DNA of 64,000 bases from Patescibacteria group bacterium (lineage in GTDB: Bacteria > Patescibacteriota > Microgenomatia > UBA1406 > GWC2-37-13). Location of the stretch: positions 80,323-144,322 of the forward strand of contig BPJC01000004.1 in NCBI GenBank assembly GCA_026004415.1, written 5' to 3'. Position numbers and translations under genes: made by a program. The notes under the pieces are model-generated. The model made no database searches. It was not told the DNA's origin and saw nothing but the letters and a program-made list of their open reading frames with translations. Position 1 is the stretch's first letter. Each line of letters begins with the position of its first letter. Positions 17,138-26,463 of the stretch are shown here, piece after piece.

Positions 17138-17165
17138 AGTATATCATATAATAATAATTAGTCAA
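17138..17165 (-). promoter_or_regulatory. Promoter of the GC-rich island
   Basis: Minus strand -35 TTGACT (17160-17165), a 16-base spacer and -10 TATACT (17138-17143). The start would be near 17131, giving a leader of more than 500 bases before the zinc-ribbon ATG at 16608, unlike the very short leaders of the other promoters here. Confidence 0.55.
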
Positions 17166-17232
17166 GTTTATAAAATCCTTATAGTTTTATAAATGTATTT
17201 CTGTAAATTGAGATTTATAAAAAAATTAGGAA

Positions 17233-18861
17233 TTAAGCAAAACTGTTTTTAAGAGCTTCTTTCAAAAACCTTACAAAAACCGGGTGTGGATTTAATGGAC
17301 GAGATTTATATTCAGGATGTCCTTGCACTGCAAAATAGAAAGGGTGGTCTTTTTGGTTTAGTTCTATAATCTCGCAAAGATTCTCTACTGTTGATCTTGC
17401 ACTTATTACTAGACCAGCTTTTTCAAACTCTTTGGCAAATTTGTCATTAAACTCGTATCTATGACGATGTCGTTCTGAGATAATTGTTTTTTTGTATATT
17501 TTATAGGCTAATGTATTGCGTTTGATCTTTGCTTGCCATGCGCCTAATCTCATCGTTCCTCCATAAGCTCTCTTTTGCATATACTTCCTCTGTTTGGGCA
17601 TAAGATGAACAACATCGTACTCTGTTTTAGGATCATTTTCTGTTGTGTTGGCCAAAGGCCAACCTAGTACATCTCTGGCAAAAGCCACTACTGCCAACTG
17701 CATACCATAGCATAAGCCTAAGTATGGAATCTTGTTTACCCTTGCGTAAGAAGCTGTTTTTATCATACCTTCTGCTCCTCTTTCTCCCCAGCCTATAGGA
17801 ACTATAATGCCATCAGGGTTTCCAATTATAGAGACGCCTTTTTTCTCAACCTTTTCAGCAGAAATTAGCCTAAAATCAATGCTAATGTTTAATTTCCAAC
17901 TAGCATGATCCAAAGCATCAAATAATGATGAGTAGGCGTCTTTTAACTCATAGTCTCCGCTGTCAAAGTATTTTCCAACTATTGCTATCTGAATTGTTTT
18001 ATCTTTCTTTTTATGAATTTTATTTACTAATTTTTTCCATTTAGTAATATCAGGAGACCTAACTTCTAGATTAAGTTCTTTTAATACTTTTTCTGCCAGT
18101 TTCTGTTTGTTTAATATCAATGGCACTTCATAGGGGTGGTACACATTTGGGTTTGAGATTATATTCTCTGGTTTTACATTACAGTACAAAGCAAACTTAT
18201 CTATGCGTCTTGCGTCAAGAGGTTTTTCTCCTCTGGCAATTATAAAATCTGGCTGAATTCCCATTGAGTTTAAAATCATTACTGAAAGTTGTGTTGGCTT
18301 TGTCTTAGGTTCTCCTAAATGAGAAGGTGTTGGCACATACGAAACATGTATATGAACAACATCACCGGGTTTTTTTAAAGCAAGCTGTCTGGCTGATTCA
18401 TAGTAGAAAACATTTTGGTATTCACCAACTGTGCCGCCTAACTCAATTAGCACTATATCTGCCTGTTTTGTTTTACCTAAATGTTCTATTCTTTCGATAA
18501 TCTCATTAGTGACAAATGGTATGGCTGAAACATCTTTGCCCTGATACTCAAACCTTCTTTCTTTATCAATTACTGTTTTATAGATCCTACCCATTGTAAC
18601 AAAGTTGTCTTTACCCATATCTTCATCTAAAAATTTTTCATAGGTTCCAATATCCATATCTGCCTCAGTTCCATCTTCACACAAAAAAACATCTCCATGC
18701 TCAATGGGGTTTATAGTACCTGCATCTAAATTCAGATAGTTTTCAAATTTTATAGGAGCTACTTTGTAACCAGAGCTTTTAAGCAGAAGAGCCAAGGAAG
18801 CTGTTGTGATACCTTTGCCAATGCCTGAAATAACACCTCCAGAAATGAAAATATACTTCAT
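17233..18861 (-). CDS. pyrG: CTP synthase
   Basis: 542 residues. The N-terminal synthase domain has the nucleotide loop ISGGVISGIGKGITTASLA and EDGTEADMDIGTYE; the C-terminal class I glutamine amidotransferase has the nucleophile Cys in LGLCYGMQLAV (near 385) and the His/Glu pair in GHPEYKSRPL. It converts UTP to CTP using glutamine and ATP. I use the ATG at 18861, which begins MKYIFISGG as in the family, rather than the one nine bases upstream. It follows the Cys-rich protein gene by about 45 bases on the same strand. Confidence 0.97.
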   Translation of the reverse strand: MKYIFISGGVISGIGKGITTASLALLLKSSGYKVAPIKFENYLNLDAGTINPIEHGDVFLCEDGTEADMDIGTYEKFLDEDMGKDNFVTMGRIYKTVIDKERRFEYQGKDVSAIPFVTNEIIERIEHLGKTKQADIVLIELGGTVGEYQNVFYYESARQLALKKPGDVVHIHVSYVPTPSHLGEPKTKPTQLSVMILNSMGIQPDFIIARGEKPLDARRIDKFALYCNVKPENIISNPNVYHPYEVPLILNKQKLAEKVLKELNLEVRSPDITKWKKLVNKIHKKKDKTIQIAIVGKYFDSGDYELKDAYSSLFDALDHASWKLNISIDFRLISAEKVEKKGVSIIGNPDGIIVPIGWGERGAEGMIKTASYARVNKIPYLGLCYGMQLAVVAFARDVLGWPLANTTENDPKTEYDVVHLMPKQRKYMQKRAYGGTMRLGAWQAKIKRNTLAYKIYKKTIISERHRHRYEFNDKFAKEFEKAGLVISARSTVENLCEIIELNQKDHPFYFAVQGHPEYKSRPLNPHPVFVRFLKEALKNSFA

Positions 18862-18908
18862 TCTTTTCATTATATCATATACACTAATCTTTAAAAAAAT
18901 TCTTTAAT

Positions 18909-19295
18909 CTATATATCTGCGCAGGTGGTCTCACAGTTTAATAACTGATCAGGGTTGCCTTCATACTTTTGTTTACAATCTAAAACACAGCTTTTGCAAG
19001 CATTGAATTTATCATTGTAATTTGGTTGACAGTTATTATTTACAACCGCGCATTCTGCATACTTTCTGCAAGCATCGCCAACTGCATACTCCATTGTACA
19101 GATCTCTGCTTTTTGAGGTCCACACTCAATCTCAAGCCCATGACAGTTGGCAATATAGCAGGCTGAATCTGTTTGGTTAATCTGGTCATCTGGATTATAA
19201 TCATATTGCAATCTACTGCCAAACAACAATAAAATTGCCAATATAGCAAATACAACAAAAGGCAAGATAAATTTAAGCTGGTTTTTATTTATCAT
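18909..19295 (-). CDS. Membrane-anchored cysteine-rich protein
   Basis: 128 residues: a membrane helix (about 8-27) followed by an extracytoplasmic part with twelve cysteines, in spacing such as SACYIANCHGLEIEC, CRKYAEC, CKSCVLDC and CETTC. An even number of Cys outside the membrane suggests disulfide bonds or metal binding. I do not recognise the family. It lies directly after dtd and before pyrG on the same strand; its ATG falls just after the corrected dtd stop at 19302. No lipobox is visible. Confidence 0.75.
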   Translation of the reverse strand: MINKNQLKFILPFVVFAILAILLLFGSRLQYDYNPDDQINQTDSACYIANCHGLEIECGPQKAEICTMEYAVGDACRKYAECAVVNNNCQPNYNDKFNACKSCVLDCKQKYEGNPDQLLNCETTCADI

Positions 19296-19737
19296 AAGTT
19301 TTTATGTTTCTAATATAATAGTTACTGGACCATCGTTTTGCAAAAAAACCTGCATATAATGACCAAACAAACCTGTTTTTTAATGAGATTTTTTTCTTTA
19401 GTTCATCAACTAAGATTTGATACAATTGCTTTGCTTTCTCTGGTCGTTCAGCTTGGATAAATGAAGGCCTGTTGCCTTTTTGAGTATCTGCAATAAGAGT
19501 AAACTGCGAAACCAACAATAGTTCTCCTTTAATATCAAGCAAACTCTTATTCATTTTTTTGCTTTCATCTTCAAATATTCTAAGTTTTACAAGTTTGTCT
19601 GCTAGTTTTTTTGCTTGTTCTACTGTGTCTCCTGTTTTAATACCTACCAATACTAACATTCCTTTACCAATCTCTGCAACAACTTTGCCTTCTGTCTCTA
19701 CTTTGGCATAATTAACTCTTTGAATTATTGCTTTCAT
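19285..19737 (-). CDS. dtd: D-aminoacyl-tRNA deacylase, frame broken near the C terminus
   Basis: The first 115 residues are clearly DTD: MKAIIQRVNYAKVETEGK, LVLVGIKTGDT, and GELLLVSQFTLIADTQKGNRPSF with the SQFT catalytic motif. After KKKISLK the read frame turns to unrelated residues at an A6 run (plus strand T 19376-19381). With five A the frame gives TGLFGHYMQVFLQNDGPVTI and stops at 19302, restoring the essential NxGPVT cis-proline motif and the usual length of about 145 residues. DTD removes D-amino acids and glycine wrongly joined to tRNA. The start overlaps the PBP gene end by 26 bases. Confidence 0.88.
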   Translation of the reverse strand: MKAIIQRVNYAKVETEGKVVAEIGKGMLVLVGIKTGDTVEQAKKLADKLVKLRIFEDESKKMNKSLLDIKGELLLVSQFTLIADTQKGNRPSFIQAERPEKAKQLYQILVDELKKKISLKNRFVWSLYAGFFAKRWSSNYYIRNIKTYDK

Positions 19738-22051
19738 TTTGTTTTGGCTTTAACTTATCAACATTAACAGTTGTTACAGGAAGATTTTGATTATTGCAGT
19801 CTAAACAATAAAGTCCAAATGGATCTTCTATAATAAGTTTTTCTCGCATCTCAACCGAAGGATCATCTGTCTTTGTAAGTTGGTCAGTATCTCGGTTAAC
19901 TGGCACAACTCTTTTTAAGTTCTCTACTGCAGTTGGTTCTGTTCCTTTTATAAAATACTCAAACCGAGTCTGACAAGGAGATTCTGGATTTGGTCTTAAA
20001 CCAGATAAAACGCAGACTTCAGCTCCTACTACATCTTCAGGTTTTGTAGGCCATAGATCCTCTTGGTCTTTTAATACATAGCTGATAACCCTATTCCATA
20101 TTGAAGAAGCTCCTGTAAGTCCAGAGGCAATGCCTTTCATAGGAGAGTTGTCGTTATTGCCTACCCAAACAGCAGTTAAAAAATTAGGAGTATAGCCTAT
20201 AGTCCAGTTATCGCGCAGGTTATTAGTTGTTCCTGTTTTTACTGATACTGCTTTACCTTTTATAACTAAATCAGAGTTAAAACCAAAAGCCTGAGATCTA
20301 GCGTTATTATCAAGCAGTATATGAGATATTAGATAAGCGGTTTCTTTTGAGATTACTCTTCTGCCTTCTATAGCCAGATACTTTGGTGGTTTTAAATTTT
20401 TATGAATATCTTGTTCAAAGTTAGGGTCCTTATACTCGTAAACTGTTTTGCCTAATTTATCAACAACTTTTATTATAGAAACTAAATCTTTTCTTACACC
20501 TTGGTTGGCAAAAACTCCATAAGCCTCTGCCATATCTGTCATTCTGACTTCGCCACCTCCTAAGGTTAAAGATAATCCATAACGGTTTGGGTCTTTGAAG
20601 GTGTCAATGCCAAAAGCAGAAGTTGAAGCAATAAATTCTTCTACGCCATTTAATGCCAACATTTTTACTGCTGGTATATTGTATGAATTTGCCAATGCAA
20701 ATCTTAAAGCTGTAGGACCATGAAACTGGCCGTCATAGTTTACTGGACAATAAGATTTAGGTTGGCCAACAGCAATAAAGCAAGTAGGTGCATCTATAAA
20801 AACGCTTGCTGGAGTCACTATTCTATTTTCTAGTCCCACTGCGTAATTTAGAGGCTTAATAGAGGATCCAGGTTGTCTTAAAGCTGTTGTAACATTGTAT
20901 GATCCTGATGGCGTTGCAAAAAAATCTACTGACCCTACCATTGCCAATATCTCTCCTGTGCTTGGCCTGGTTACTAATACAGCTCCATTGCTTACATTCA
21001 AATCTTTAACTTTCTCTATCTCCTCTTTTACTATCCTCTCTGCTTCCTCTTGTATCTGCAAATCTAAACTCGTATAAACTCTTAAACCCCCTTCTTCTAC
21101 CATGTCTCTGCCATACATCTCCTCTAACTTCTGTCTTACATAAAATACAAAATGCGGTGCTTTTATCTTTATCTTGGCTGGTTTTACTTTTACCTCTGTC
21201 TTTATGCTCTCTTCATACCTGTCTTTGTTTATATAACCTTGCTCATACATTGCCTTAAGCACTGTGTCTCGTCTTGCCTTTGCCAATTTTATGTCATTGT
21301 ATGGTGAATACAACGATGGCGCCTTTGGTAATCCTGCCAGTAACGCCGCCTCCTCTAAACTTAAATCCTTGGCGCTCTTTTCAAAATACAACTGCGATGC
21401 TTCTTCTATACCATACGCTGACCCTCCATACGGTATCTGGTTTAAATACATCTGCAATATCTCATCTTTGCTATATATCCTCTCTGCCCAGAGTGCCAGT
21501 ATTATCTCTTTTATCTTCCTTTCTATTGTCCTCTCTGGTGTTAATAAACTCGTCTTTATCAATTGTTGTGTTATTGTTGATCCTCCTTGCAGTTCTTGTT
21601 TTAAAAGGATCTCCTTTGTCGCTCTTAATATCCCTCCTATCGGTGAAACTCCGTTGTGTTTGTAAAAGTCTTTGTCTTCTATTGCTATTGTTGCTTGTTT
21701 GACATACTCTGGCAGATCCTGTAGTTTAACCGCCGTCCTGTTTTCGTCTCTGTAAACTTCATACAACAACCTGCCATTTCTGTCGTATATATGCGTTGAT
21801 AAAGGAGTAACTTTATAATCTCTTAACAAATTTGGATTGGGTAAGTCTTTGAATATTTTAAGGTAAAAAACAACAGCTAACGCAATAGAAAACACTAACA
21901 GAACAATTATAAACTGCTTAAAATTCAGTTTTATTTTAAAAGTTTTGCTGAACCGTATATTTTTTCTTTTAAATTTAAGTTTTTCAACTGAAAATTTATA
22001 GCTAAAAAAACTTGTTATCTTTTGTTTGACTAACCAAAAGAGATTTTTCAT
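19712..22051 (-). CDS. Class A penicillin-binding protein 1 (transglycosylase/transpeptidase)
   Basis: 779 residues: cytoplasmic basic tail, one membrane helix (about 45-63), GT51 transglycosylase domain with the catalytic Glu in IEDKDFYKHNGVS and QGGSTITQQL, then the transpeptidase with SSIK (SxxK), SYN (SxN) and KTGTTN (KTG). It polymerises and crosslinks peptidoglycan outside the membrane. I use the ATG at 22051, after the metG stop; a TTG lies 15 bases earlier. Bases 20853-21805, covering the whole transglycosylase domain up to just past SSIKP, are the same as in the second PBP gene except at one silent base I found, while both outer parts differ strongly. Likely one operon metG-pbp-dtd. 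Confidence 0.95.
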   Translation of the reverse strand: MKNLFWLVKQKITSFFSYKFSVEKLKFKRKNIRFSKTFKIKLNFKQFIIVLLVFSIALAVVFYLKIFKDLPNPNLLRDYKVTPLSTHIYDRNGRLLYEVYRDENRTAVKLQDLPEYVKQATIAIEDKDFYKHNGVSPIGGILRATKEILLKQELQGGSTITQQLIKTSLLTPERTIERKIKEIILALWAERIYSKDEILQMYLNQIPYGGSAYGIEEASQLYFEKSAKDLSLEEAALLAGLPKAPSLYSPYNDIKLAKARRDTVLKAMYEQGYINKDRYEESIKTEVKVKPAKIKIKAPHFVFYVRQKLEEMYGRDMVEEGGLRVYTSLDLQIQEEAERIVKEEIEKVKDLNVSNGAVLVTRPSTGEILAMVGSVDFFATPSGSYNVTTALRQPGSSIKPLNYAVGLENRIVTPASVFIDAPTCFIAVGQPKSYCPVNYDGQFHGPTALRFALANSYNIPAVKMLALNGVEEFIASTSAFGIDTFKDPNRYGLSLTLGGGEVRMTDMAEAYGVFANQGVRKDLVSIIKVVDKLGKTVYEYKDPNFEQDIHKNLKPPKYLAIEGRRVISKETAYLISHILLDNNARSQAFGFNSDLVIKGKAVSVKTGTTNNLRDNWTIGYTPNFLTAVWVGNNDNSPMKGIASGLTGASSIWNRVISYVLKDQEDLWPTKPEDVVGAEVCVLSGLRPNPESPCQTRFEYFIKGTEPTAVENLKRVVPVNRDTDQLTKTDDPSVEMREKLIIEDPFGLYCLDCNNQNLPVTTVNVDKLKPKQNESNNSKS
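20853..21805 (-). repeat. 953-bp inverted duplicate, copy 1 (within PBP 1)
   Basis: Nearly identical to 43885-44837 on the opposite strand. The match begins at CCTTTATCAACGC and ends at TCTATTAAGCC in gene direction; outside these points the genes differ at once. In the parts I compared base by base I found one difference, G at 21491 against the complement of T at 44199, which is silent. Confidence 0.95.
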
Positions 22052-22069
22052 AGATAAGTAATACAATAT

Positions 22070-23509
22070 TTAATTGTTATCAGCAATACTAGGAAATAGA
22101 GCTTGAGCTTTAGAGATCTTGCCTGACACTGATTTAAGTATTTTACCGGCTGTGTCTGGCAAAAACGGTCTTAAAACAAAACCGAGTTTATGCAAATGGG
22201 ATAACATATCAATCAAAAACTTTTGTCTTTCTCCTGAAGATTTTTTCCAAGGCTGAAAGGTATCTATCTTTTTGTTAAGCTCTTTTATATAAGCATTTAT
22301 CTCTGCCATAGCTTGATGGTAATTGAAGTTTTCAACTAATTCAGACAGATCTTTACCATTAAGGCTAAAGTCGTACTCTTTGTCGCTGAACTCAACTTCA
22401 AGACTATCTTTTTCAGCCAATGTTGTAACTCTAACAACAAGATTCCCTAATTCATTGGACAACTCGGATTTATAAATCTCATTAAATCTCTGCCAACTGA
22501 AATCTCCATCTTCTGCTGTTGGAATCTCTCTTAAAAAATAGTATCTTACAGCATCGGTTCCATATTTATAAACCAAGTCATACGGTGAGATAACATTTCC
22601 TAAAGTTTTGCTAATCTTTTGTCTATTAACTGTCAAAAAGCCATGAACAAAGACTTTATTTGGCAAAGGCAGTCGTGCTGAAAGCAACATTGCAGGCCAG
22701 TAAATTAAATGGAACTTAATAATATCTTTTCCTATAAAATGAATTTTGTTGTTGTTGTCAAGCCAAAAAGTTTTGAAGTTTTCAGACTCTGTGCCAAAAC
22801 CTAATCCTGATACATAGTTGATTAAAGCGTCAAACCAAACATAGATCTTCTGAGATGAGTCCCCAGGCACATCTATGCCCCAGTTATATGCTCTGTCTGC
22901 TGGTCTGGAGATTGAAAAATCTTCTAGTCCTTGATTTATAAAGTTAAGAATCTCTGTTTTCCTATATTGAGGCTCAATCTGAATTTTGTCTTTGCTTATA
23001 ATATCAAATAGCTGTTTCTGATACCTGCTTAAAGCAAAAAAATAGTTTTCTTCTTCTATTGTCTCAAGAGGCTTTTTATGATTAGGGCAGATATTGTCTT
23101 TAAACTCTCCATCTTTGTAAAAACTTTCACAACCAGAACAATAAAGACCAACATACTTTTTTTTGTAAATATCTTTTTGACAAAGTAGCCAAAACTTTTG
23201 AGCAGACAAATGGTGATCTGGAGATGATGTTCTTATAAAAAAATCAAAACTAAGATTCAAAACAGATTTAAGATCATAAAACTGTTTAGCATAATCATCA
23301 ACCATTTTTTTTACATCTAAACCTAGCTCCTGAGCTTTTTGAGCATTTTTTATAGCATTTTCATCAGTTCCTGTTAGAAAAAAGGTTTTAACAGATAAAG
23401 ATTTGTAGTATCTAGCCAAGACATCTGCTTGAATAATCTCTAAAGCAAAACCAATATGCGGATTGCCATTTACATAAGGAATTGATGTGGTTATATAGGC
23501 TTTTGTCAT
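22070..23509 (-). CDS. metG: Methionyl-tRNA synthetase
   Basis: 479 residues, class I synthetase. HIGH-type motif PYVNGNPHIGF at the N terminus, KMSKS-type motif QKISKTLGN near residue 300, zinc ligands in YCSGCESFYKDG and DNICPNH, and the anticodon-binding helical domain after 340. It charges tRNA-Met in the cytoplasm. The C-terminal dimerisation/tRNA-binding domain of larger MetRS is missing, as is common in short bacterial forms. The PBP gene follows 18 bases later on the same strand. Confidence 0.97.
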   Translation of the reverse strand: MTKAYITTSIPYVNGNPHIGFALEIIQADVLARYYKSLSVKTFFLTGTDENAIKNAQKAQELGLDVKKMVDDYAKQFYDLKSVLNLSFDFFIRTSSPDHHLSAQKFWLLCQKDIYKKKYVGLYCSGCESFYKDGEFKDNICPNHKKPLETIEEENYFFALSRYQKQLFDIISKDKIQIEPQYRKTEILNFINQGLEDFSISRPADRAYNWGIDVPGDSSQKIYVWFDALINYVSGLGFGTESENFKTFWLDNNNKIHFIGKDIIKFHLIYWPAMLLSARLPLPNKVFVHGFLTVNRQKISKTLGNVISPYDLVYKYGTDAVRYYFLREIPTAEDGDFSWQRFNEIYKSELSNELGNLVVRVTTLAEKDSLEVEFSDKEYDFSLNGKDLSELVENFNYHQAMAEINAYIKELNKKIDTFQPWKKSSGERQKFLIDMLSHLHKLGFVLRPFLPDTAGKILKSVSGKISKAQALFPSIADNN

Positions 23510-23534
23510 ATCAGTATTATACCATTAACCAGAT

Positions 23535-23834
23535 TTAGAGTATAAAAAAAATAAAGAAAGCAAATACAGACAAAATAATAATATTTAAAATATTTAAACC
23601 TGATAAAAAAATCGTTAAGCAAAACACAGTATAAACAACCAAAAACTTGATCAGATCTTTTTTATAAAAAAAATAACTTAAAAAACTCAAACCTAAAGAC
23701 ACTAGCAGACAAAAACTCAGTATTATAAACAGCGTTTCAGGAGGGATATTGAAAAAAATATATCCGGCCAAAGATAAGCAAACCAAAGACAAAATTAAAT
23801 ATTTTTTACCGGAGTAATGAGCAAGTTTTCTCAT
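23535..23834 (-). CDS. Small integral membrane protein
   Basis: 99 residues from the ATG at 23834 (MRKLAHYSGKKY): three hydrophobic helices over almost its full length and a short basic N terminus. I do not recognise the family. A longer frame with start at 23969 exists but would cover the divergent gene at 23856, so I reject that start. Its -10-like TATAAT lies back to back with that of the divergent gene in the palindromic ATTATAAT near 23841-23848, six bases from the ATG. It may be cotranscribed with metG, 25 bases further on. Confidence 0.6.
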   Translation of the reverse strand: MRKLAHYSGKKYLILSLVCLSLAGYIFFNIPPETLFIILSFCLLVSLGLSFLSYFFYKKDLIKFLVVYTVFCLTIFLSGLNILNIIILSVFAFFIFFIL

Positions 23835-23855
23835 ACATAAATTATAATTAAGAGT

Positions 23856-25556
23856 ATGATAAAACAGTTGCAGAAAATCTTTAAGATAAGTTTGTTCTTT
23901 ACAGCAGTTGCAATTATTGTTGTAAGAATAAATCCTTTTGACAATGAATACTTTGTCTATCATGACCAAACCCAGCCAGCTAGATTAACAGAGTTTTACC
24001 TAAATATTGCCAACCTAAAACTGCCTCCTAGATTAGCTCCAAACTTTTATTTTAATCTAAGTTATCCTGTGTTCAATTTTTACAGCCCAGCATCTTACTG
24101 GTTTTCTTCAATCTTTATGATGTTTCATCTTAATAGCGGCCAAGCCATAGAGCTTAGTTTTAATCTTATTATGGTTTTAGGATTTGTCAGCATGTTTTTG
24201 TTTTTAAAAGATTATTTTAGTTTTCTGCCTAGTCTTCTTGGCGCAGTAGCTTATGTCACAACACCTTATTTGGCAGTTGAGATCTTTGTCAGAGGCAATT
24301 TGGGAGAGTTGTTTTTTTGGGCAATACTGCCCTTAACTCTCTATTTTTTAAACAAACAGTATTTGTTTAGAGCTTCTTTGGCTGTGTCCTTACTGCTGAC
24401 ATCGCACAATGTCCTTTCAGCTATGTCTATACCTTTACTAATAATCTGGGCTTTAACCAGGAAATCAAGATTAAGTTTAATCTCTGTTGTTTTTGGCTTT
24501 TTAATTTCTCTCTATTTTTTACTGCCTGCTTTGCTGGAGCTCAACTTGACCTGGGCAAAAGATATTGCCAAAATGACTAATTATCAAGATCACTTTCTTT
24601 GTCTAAAACAGCTTTGGGCAGATAATGGTTGGATGTTTGGCGGATCTGTAGCTGGTTGTTATGATTATTTAAGCTTCAAACTAGGCAAACTTCATATTTT
24701 AATCTTTGCATTAGCTTTGATTTATTTTAGCTATACTGTAGGCAAAAACAAAAATATTATGAAATACAAAGATCAAGTTATTATTTTGCTATTTGGGGTT
24801 TTAGCCACTTTTTTTACATTAAATTACTCAAAATTTATCTGGGATAAACTCAGTTTTGCGATTGCTGTTTTTCAGTTTCCTTGGAGATTTTTAATCTACA
24901 CTATATTTAGTTTAAGTTTTTTTATACCCTACTCTGTTTATCTGTTAAAGTCAGCAAGACTTAGTTTTAAGCTGGCTTCAATAATGCTAATATTTTTATT
25001 GCTAAGTCTAAACCAAAAATATTTTATTTACAGAATAAACATTAGTCAACAAGAGTTCCAAAGAAAATATTTATCTAAAGATTATATCCAGTATGTTGTG
25101 GTCAAACATATTCCTGAGTATTTAAGCAAAGATAGCGATTATAAGTATGTTTTAAAAGAACTTGCAGAAATTAACAAAAAATTTTCAGACAACCAAAGCT
25201 TGGATGAATACGACAAAAGACCATCTTCAACCAATAAAATAGCTGTCTTAAATTACAATAATAAGCTGTTTTATAAAGAATTAAAACTTGAGGTCTTTGA
25301 AAAATCAGAGTTTAGTCTGCCTATTCATTTTGTCACTAACTGGAGCATAAACCTTAACAATCAGACAATTGAACCCAAAAGGTATGACAGCTATGGAAGA
25401 CCTATACTAAACTTAGAACCTGGAAAGCACTTAATAAAAATAAAGTACAAACAGACACCAACGCAAAAAATAGCCAACATTATAACCATAGTTTCATTTA
25501 TAATCTTGACAATCATAAGCTATAATTTATCAAGAAAAAATGCGAAAAAACTTTGA
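23856..25556 (+). CDS. Multi-spanning membrane protein, PTPS-related/GT-C-like
   Basis: 566 residues with about eleven membrane helices, then a soluble stretch (about 400-535) and a last helix. The first outer loop has the acidic YHDQTQPARLTEF and the second FNLSYPVFNFYSPASYW, the pattern of the large 6-pyruvoyl-tetrahydropterin-synthase-related membrane family (the name is historical; the fold is GT-C-like). It starts the envelope operon running to 33923 and overlaps the GT2 gene by 17 bases, suggesting a glycan or lipid-linked sugar role. A TATAAT at 23843-23848 lies seven bases before the ATG. The protein at 61382 is related in layout. Confidence 0.75.
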   Translation: MIKQLQKIFKISLFFTAVAIIVVRINPFDNEYFVYHDQTQPARLTEFYLNIANLKLPPRLAPNFYFNLSYPVFNFYSPASYWFSSIFMMFHLNSGQAIELSFNLIMVLGFVSMFLFLKDYFSFLPSLLGAVAYVTTPYLAVEIFVRGNLGELFFWAILPLTLYFLNKQYLFRASLAVSLLLTSHNVLSAMSIPLLIIWALTRKSRLSLISVVFGFLISLYFLLPALLELNLTWAKDIAKMTNYQDHFLCLKQLWADNGWMFGGSVAGCYDYLSFKLGKLHILIFALALIYFSYTVGKNKNIMKYKDQVIILLFGVLATFFTLNYSKFIWDKLSFAIAVFQFPWRFLIYTIFSLSFFIPYSVYLLKSARLSFKLASIMLIFLLLSLNQKYFIYRINISQQEFQRKYLSKDYIQYVVVKHIPEYLSKDSDYKYVLKELAEINKKFSDNQSLDEYDKRPSSTNKIAVLNYNNKLFYKELKLEVFEKSEFSLPIHFVTNWSINLNNQTIEPKRYDSYGRPILNLEPGKHLIKIKYKQTPTQKIANIITIVSFIILTIISYNLSRKNAKKL

Positions 25557-26463
25557 TTTGAGCATAATTATAATCTCATACAATACCGCAAAGATTACCA
25601 AAGACTGTCTTGTATCTATAAAAAATTCGTTAAAACACTCTAAATTAAGGGTTCAGATCATTGTTTTAGACAACAACTCAAAAGACAACTCCAAAGAGGT
25701 TTTAAAATCTTTACAAAAACAATTTAAAAATAATTTAGAGTTAAAACTTGTTTTTTCAAAAGAAAATCTCGGCTTTTCCAGAGGTAATAACAGAGCTGTT
25801 TCTGAAGCAGATTCTGACTATCTACTGTTTCTTAATTCAGATACAATAATCTTAAATCAAGCAATAGATAAACTCTACAGATTCTATATAAAAAATGAAA
25901 ATAAATACCAGTTTGTAGGACCAAAACTTTACTACCCCAACAAACAACCTCAACCTTCTGTGGGAAAGTTTTATAATCTTTGGGTTGTGTTTTTAACCTT
26001 TTATTTGCAAGGCAATAAATTAGGCTTAACTAGAACCTCGCCTGATAAAATAACAGAGTCAGATTGGTTGCATGGAGCCTGCTTTATGACTAAAAAAGAT
26101 TACTACAACAAATTAAACGGCTTTGATGAACAGATCTTTATGTATATGGAAGAAGTAGACCTGTTTTATAGAGCAAAACAAAAAGGTTTTAAATCAGTTT
26201 TTTACCCTAAAGCAAAGATTATCCATCTTGAAGGAGCTTCAAGTAAAACCAAGATCAAACGAACATTTCCAATTATACAACTGTATCAAGGACTGCTTTA
26301 TTTTTATAAAAAACACAGTTATTCAAAAGCATCTATGTTTGTTCTTAAAGCTCTTTTGCGAATTAAGGCTGAACTTCTTTTTTTTATTGGTAAAATTATC
26401 AATAATCAGTATTTAACAGAAACCTATGGACAGGCTAAAAAAATTGTCGCAGATTTTAGATAA
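25540..26463 (+). CDS. Family 2 glycosyltransferase (rhamnosyltransferase-like)
   Basis: 307 residues with GT-A motifs: FDLSIIIISYNTAKITKDCL, VLDNNSKDNS, and the acidic LLFLNSDTII; later GFDEQIFMYMEEVDLFYRAK is typical of WbbL-like rhamnosyltransferases. It would add a sugar to a lipid-linked glycan at the inner membrane face. The start overlaps the preceding gene and its end overlaps the polymerase/ligase gene by 38 bases. The donor sugar cannot be told from the sequence. Confidence 0.92.
   Translation: MRKNFDLSIIIISYNTAKITKDCLVSIKNSLKHSKLRVQIIVLDNNSKDNSKEVLKSLQKQFKNNLELKLVFSKENLGFSRGNNRAVSEADSDYLLFLNSDTIILNQAIDKLYRFYIKNENKYQFVGPKLYYPNKQPQPSVGKFYNLWVVFLTFYLQGNKLGLTRTSPDKITESDWLHGACFMTKKDYYNKLNGFDEQIFMYMEEVDLFYRAKQKGFKSVFYPKAKIIHLEGASSKTKIKRTFPIIQLYQGLLYFYKKHSYSKASMFVLKALLRIKAELLFFIGKIINNQYLTETYGQAKKIVADFR

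Noticed and set aside
15712..17165. Insertion sequence or integron cassette
   Set aside because: No transposase or integrase frame, no clear terminal repeats of the whole island, and no attC-type conserved ends.
23835..23969. Longer start for the small membrane protein
   Set aside because: It would cover the start of the divergent gene at 23856 and adds non-membrane residues with no family-like features.
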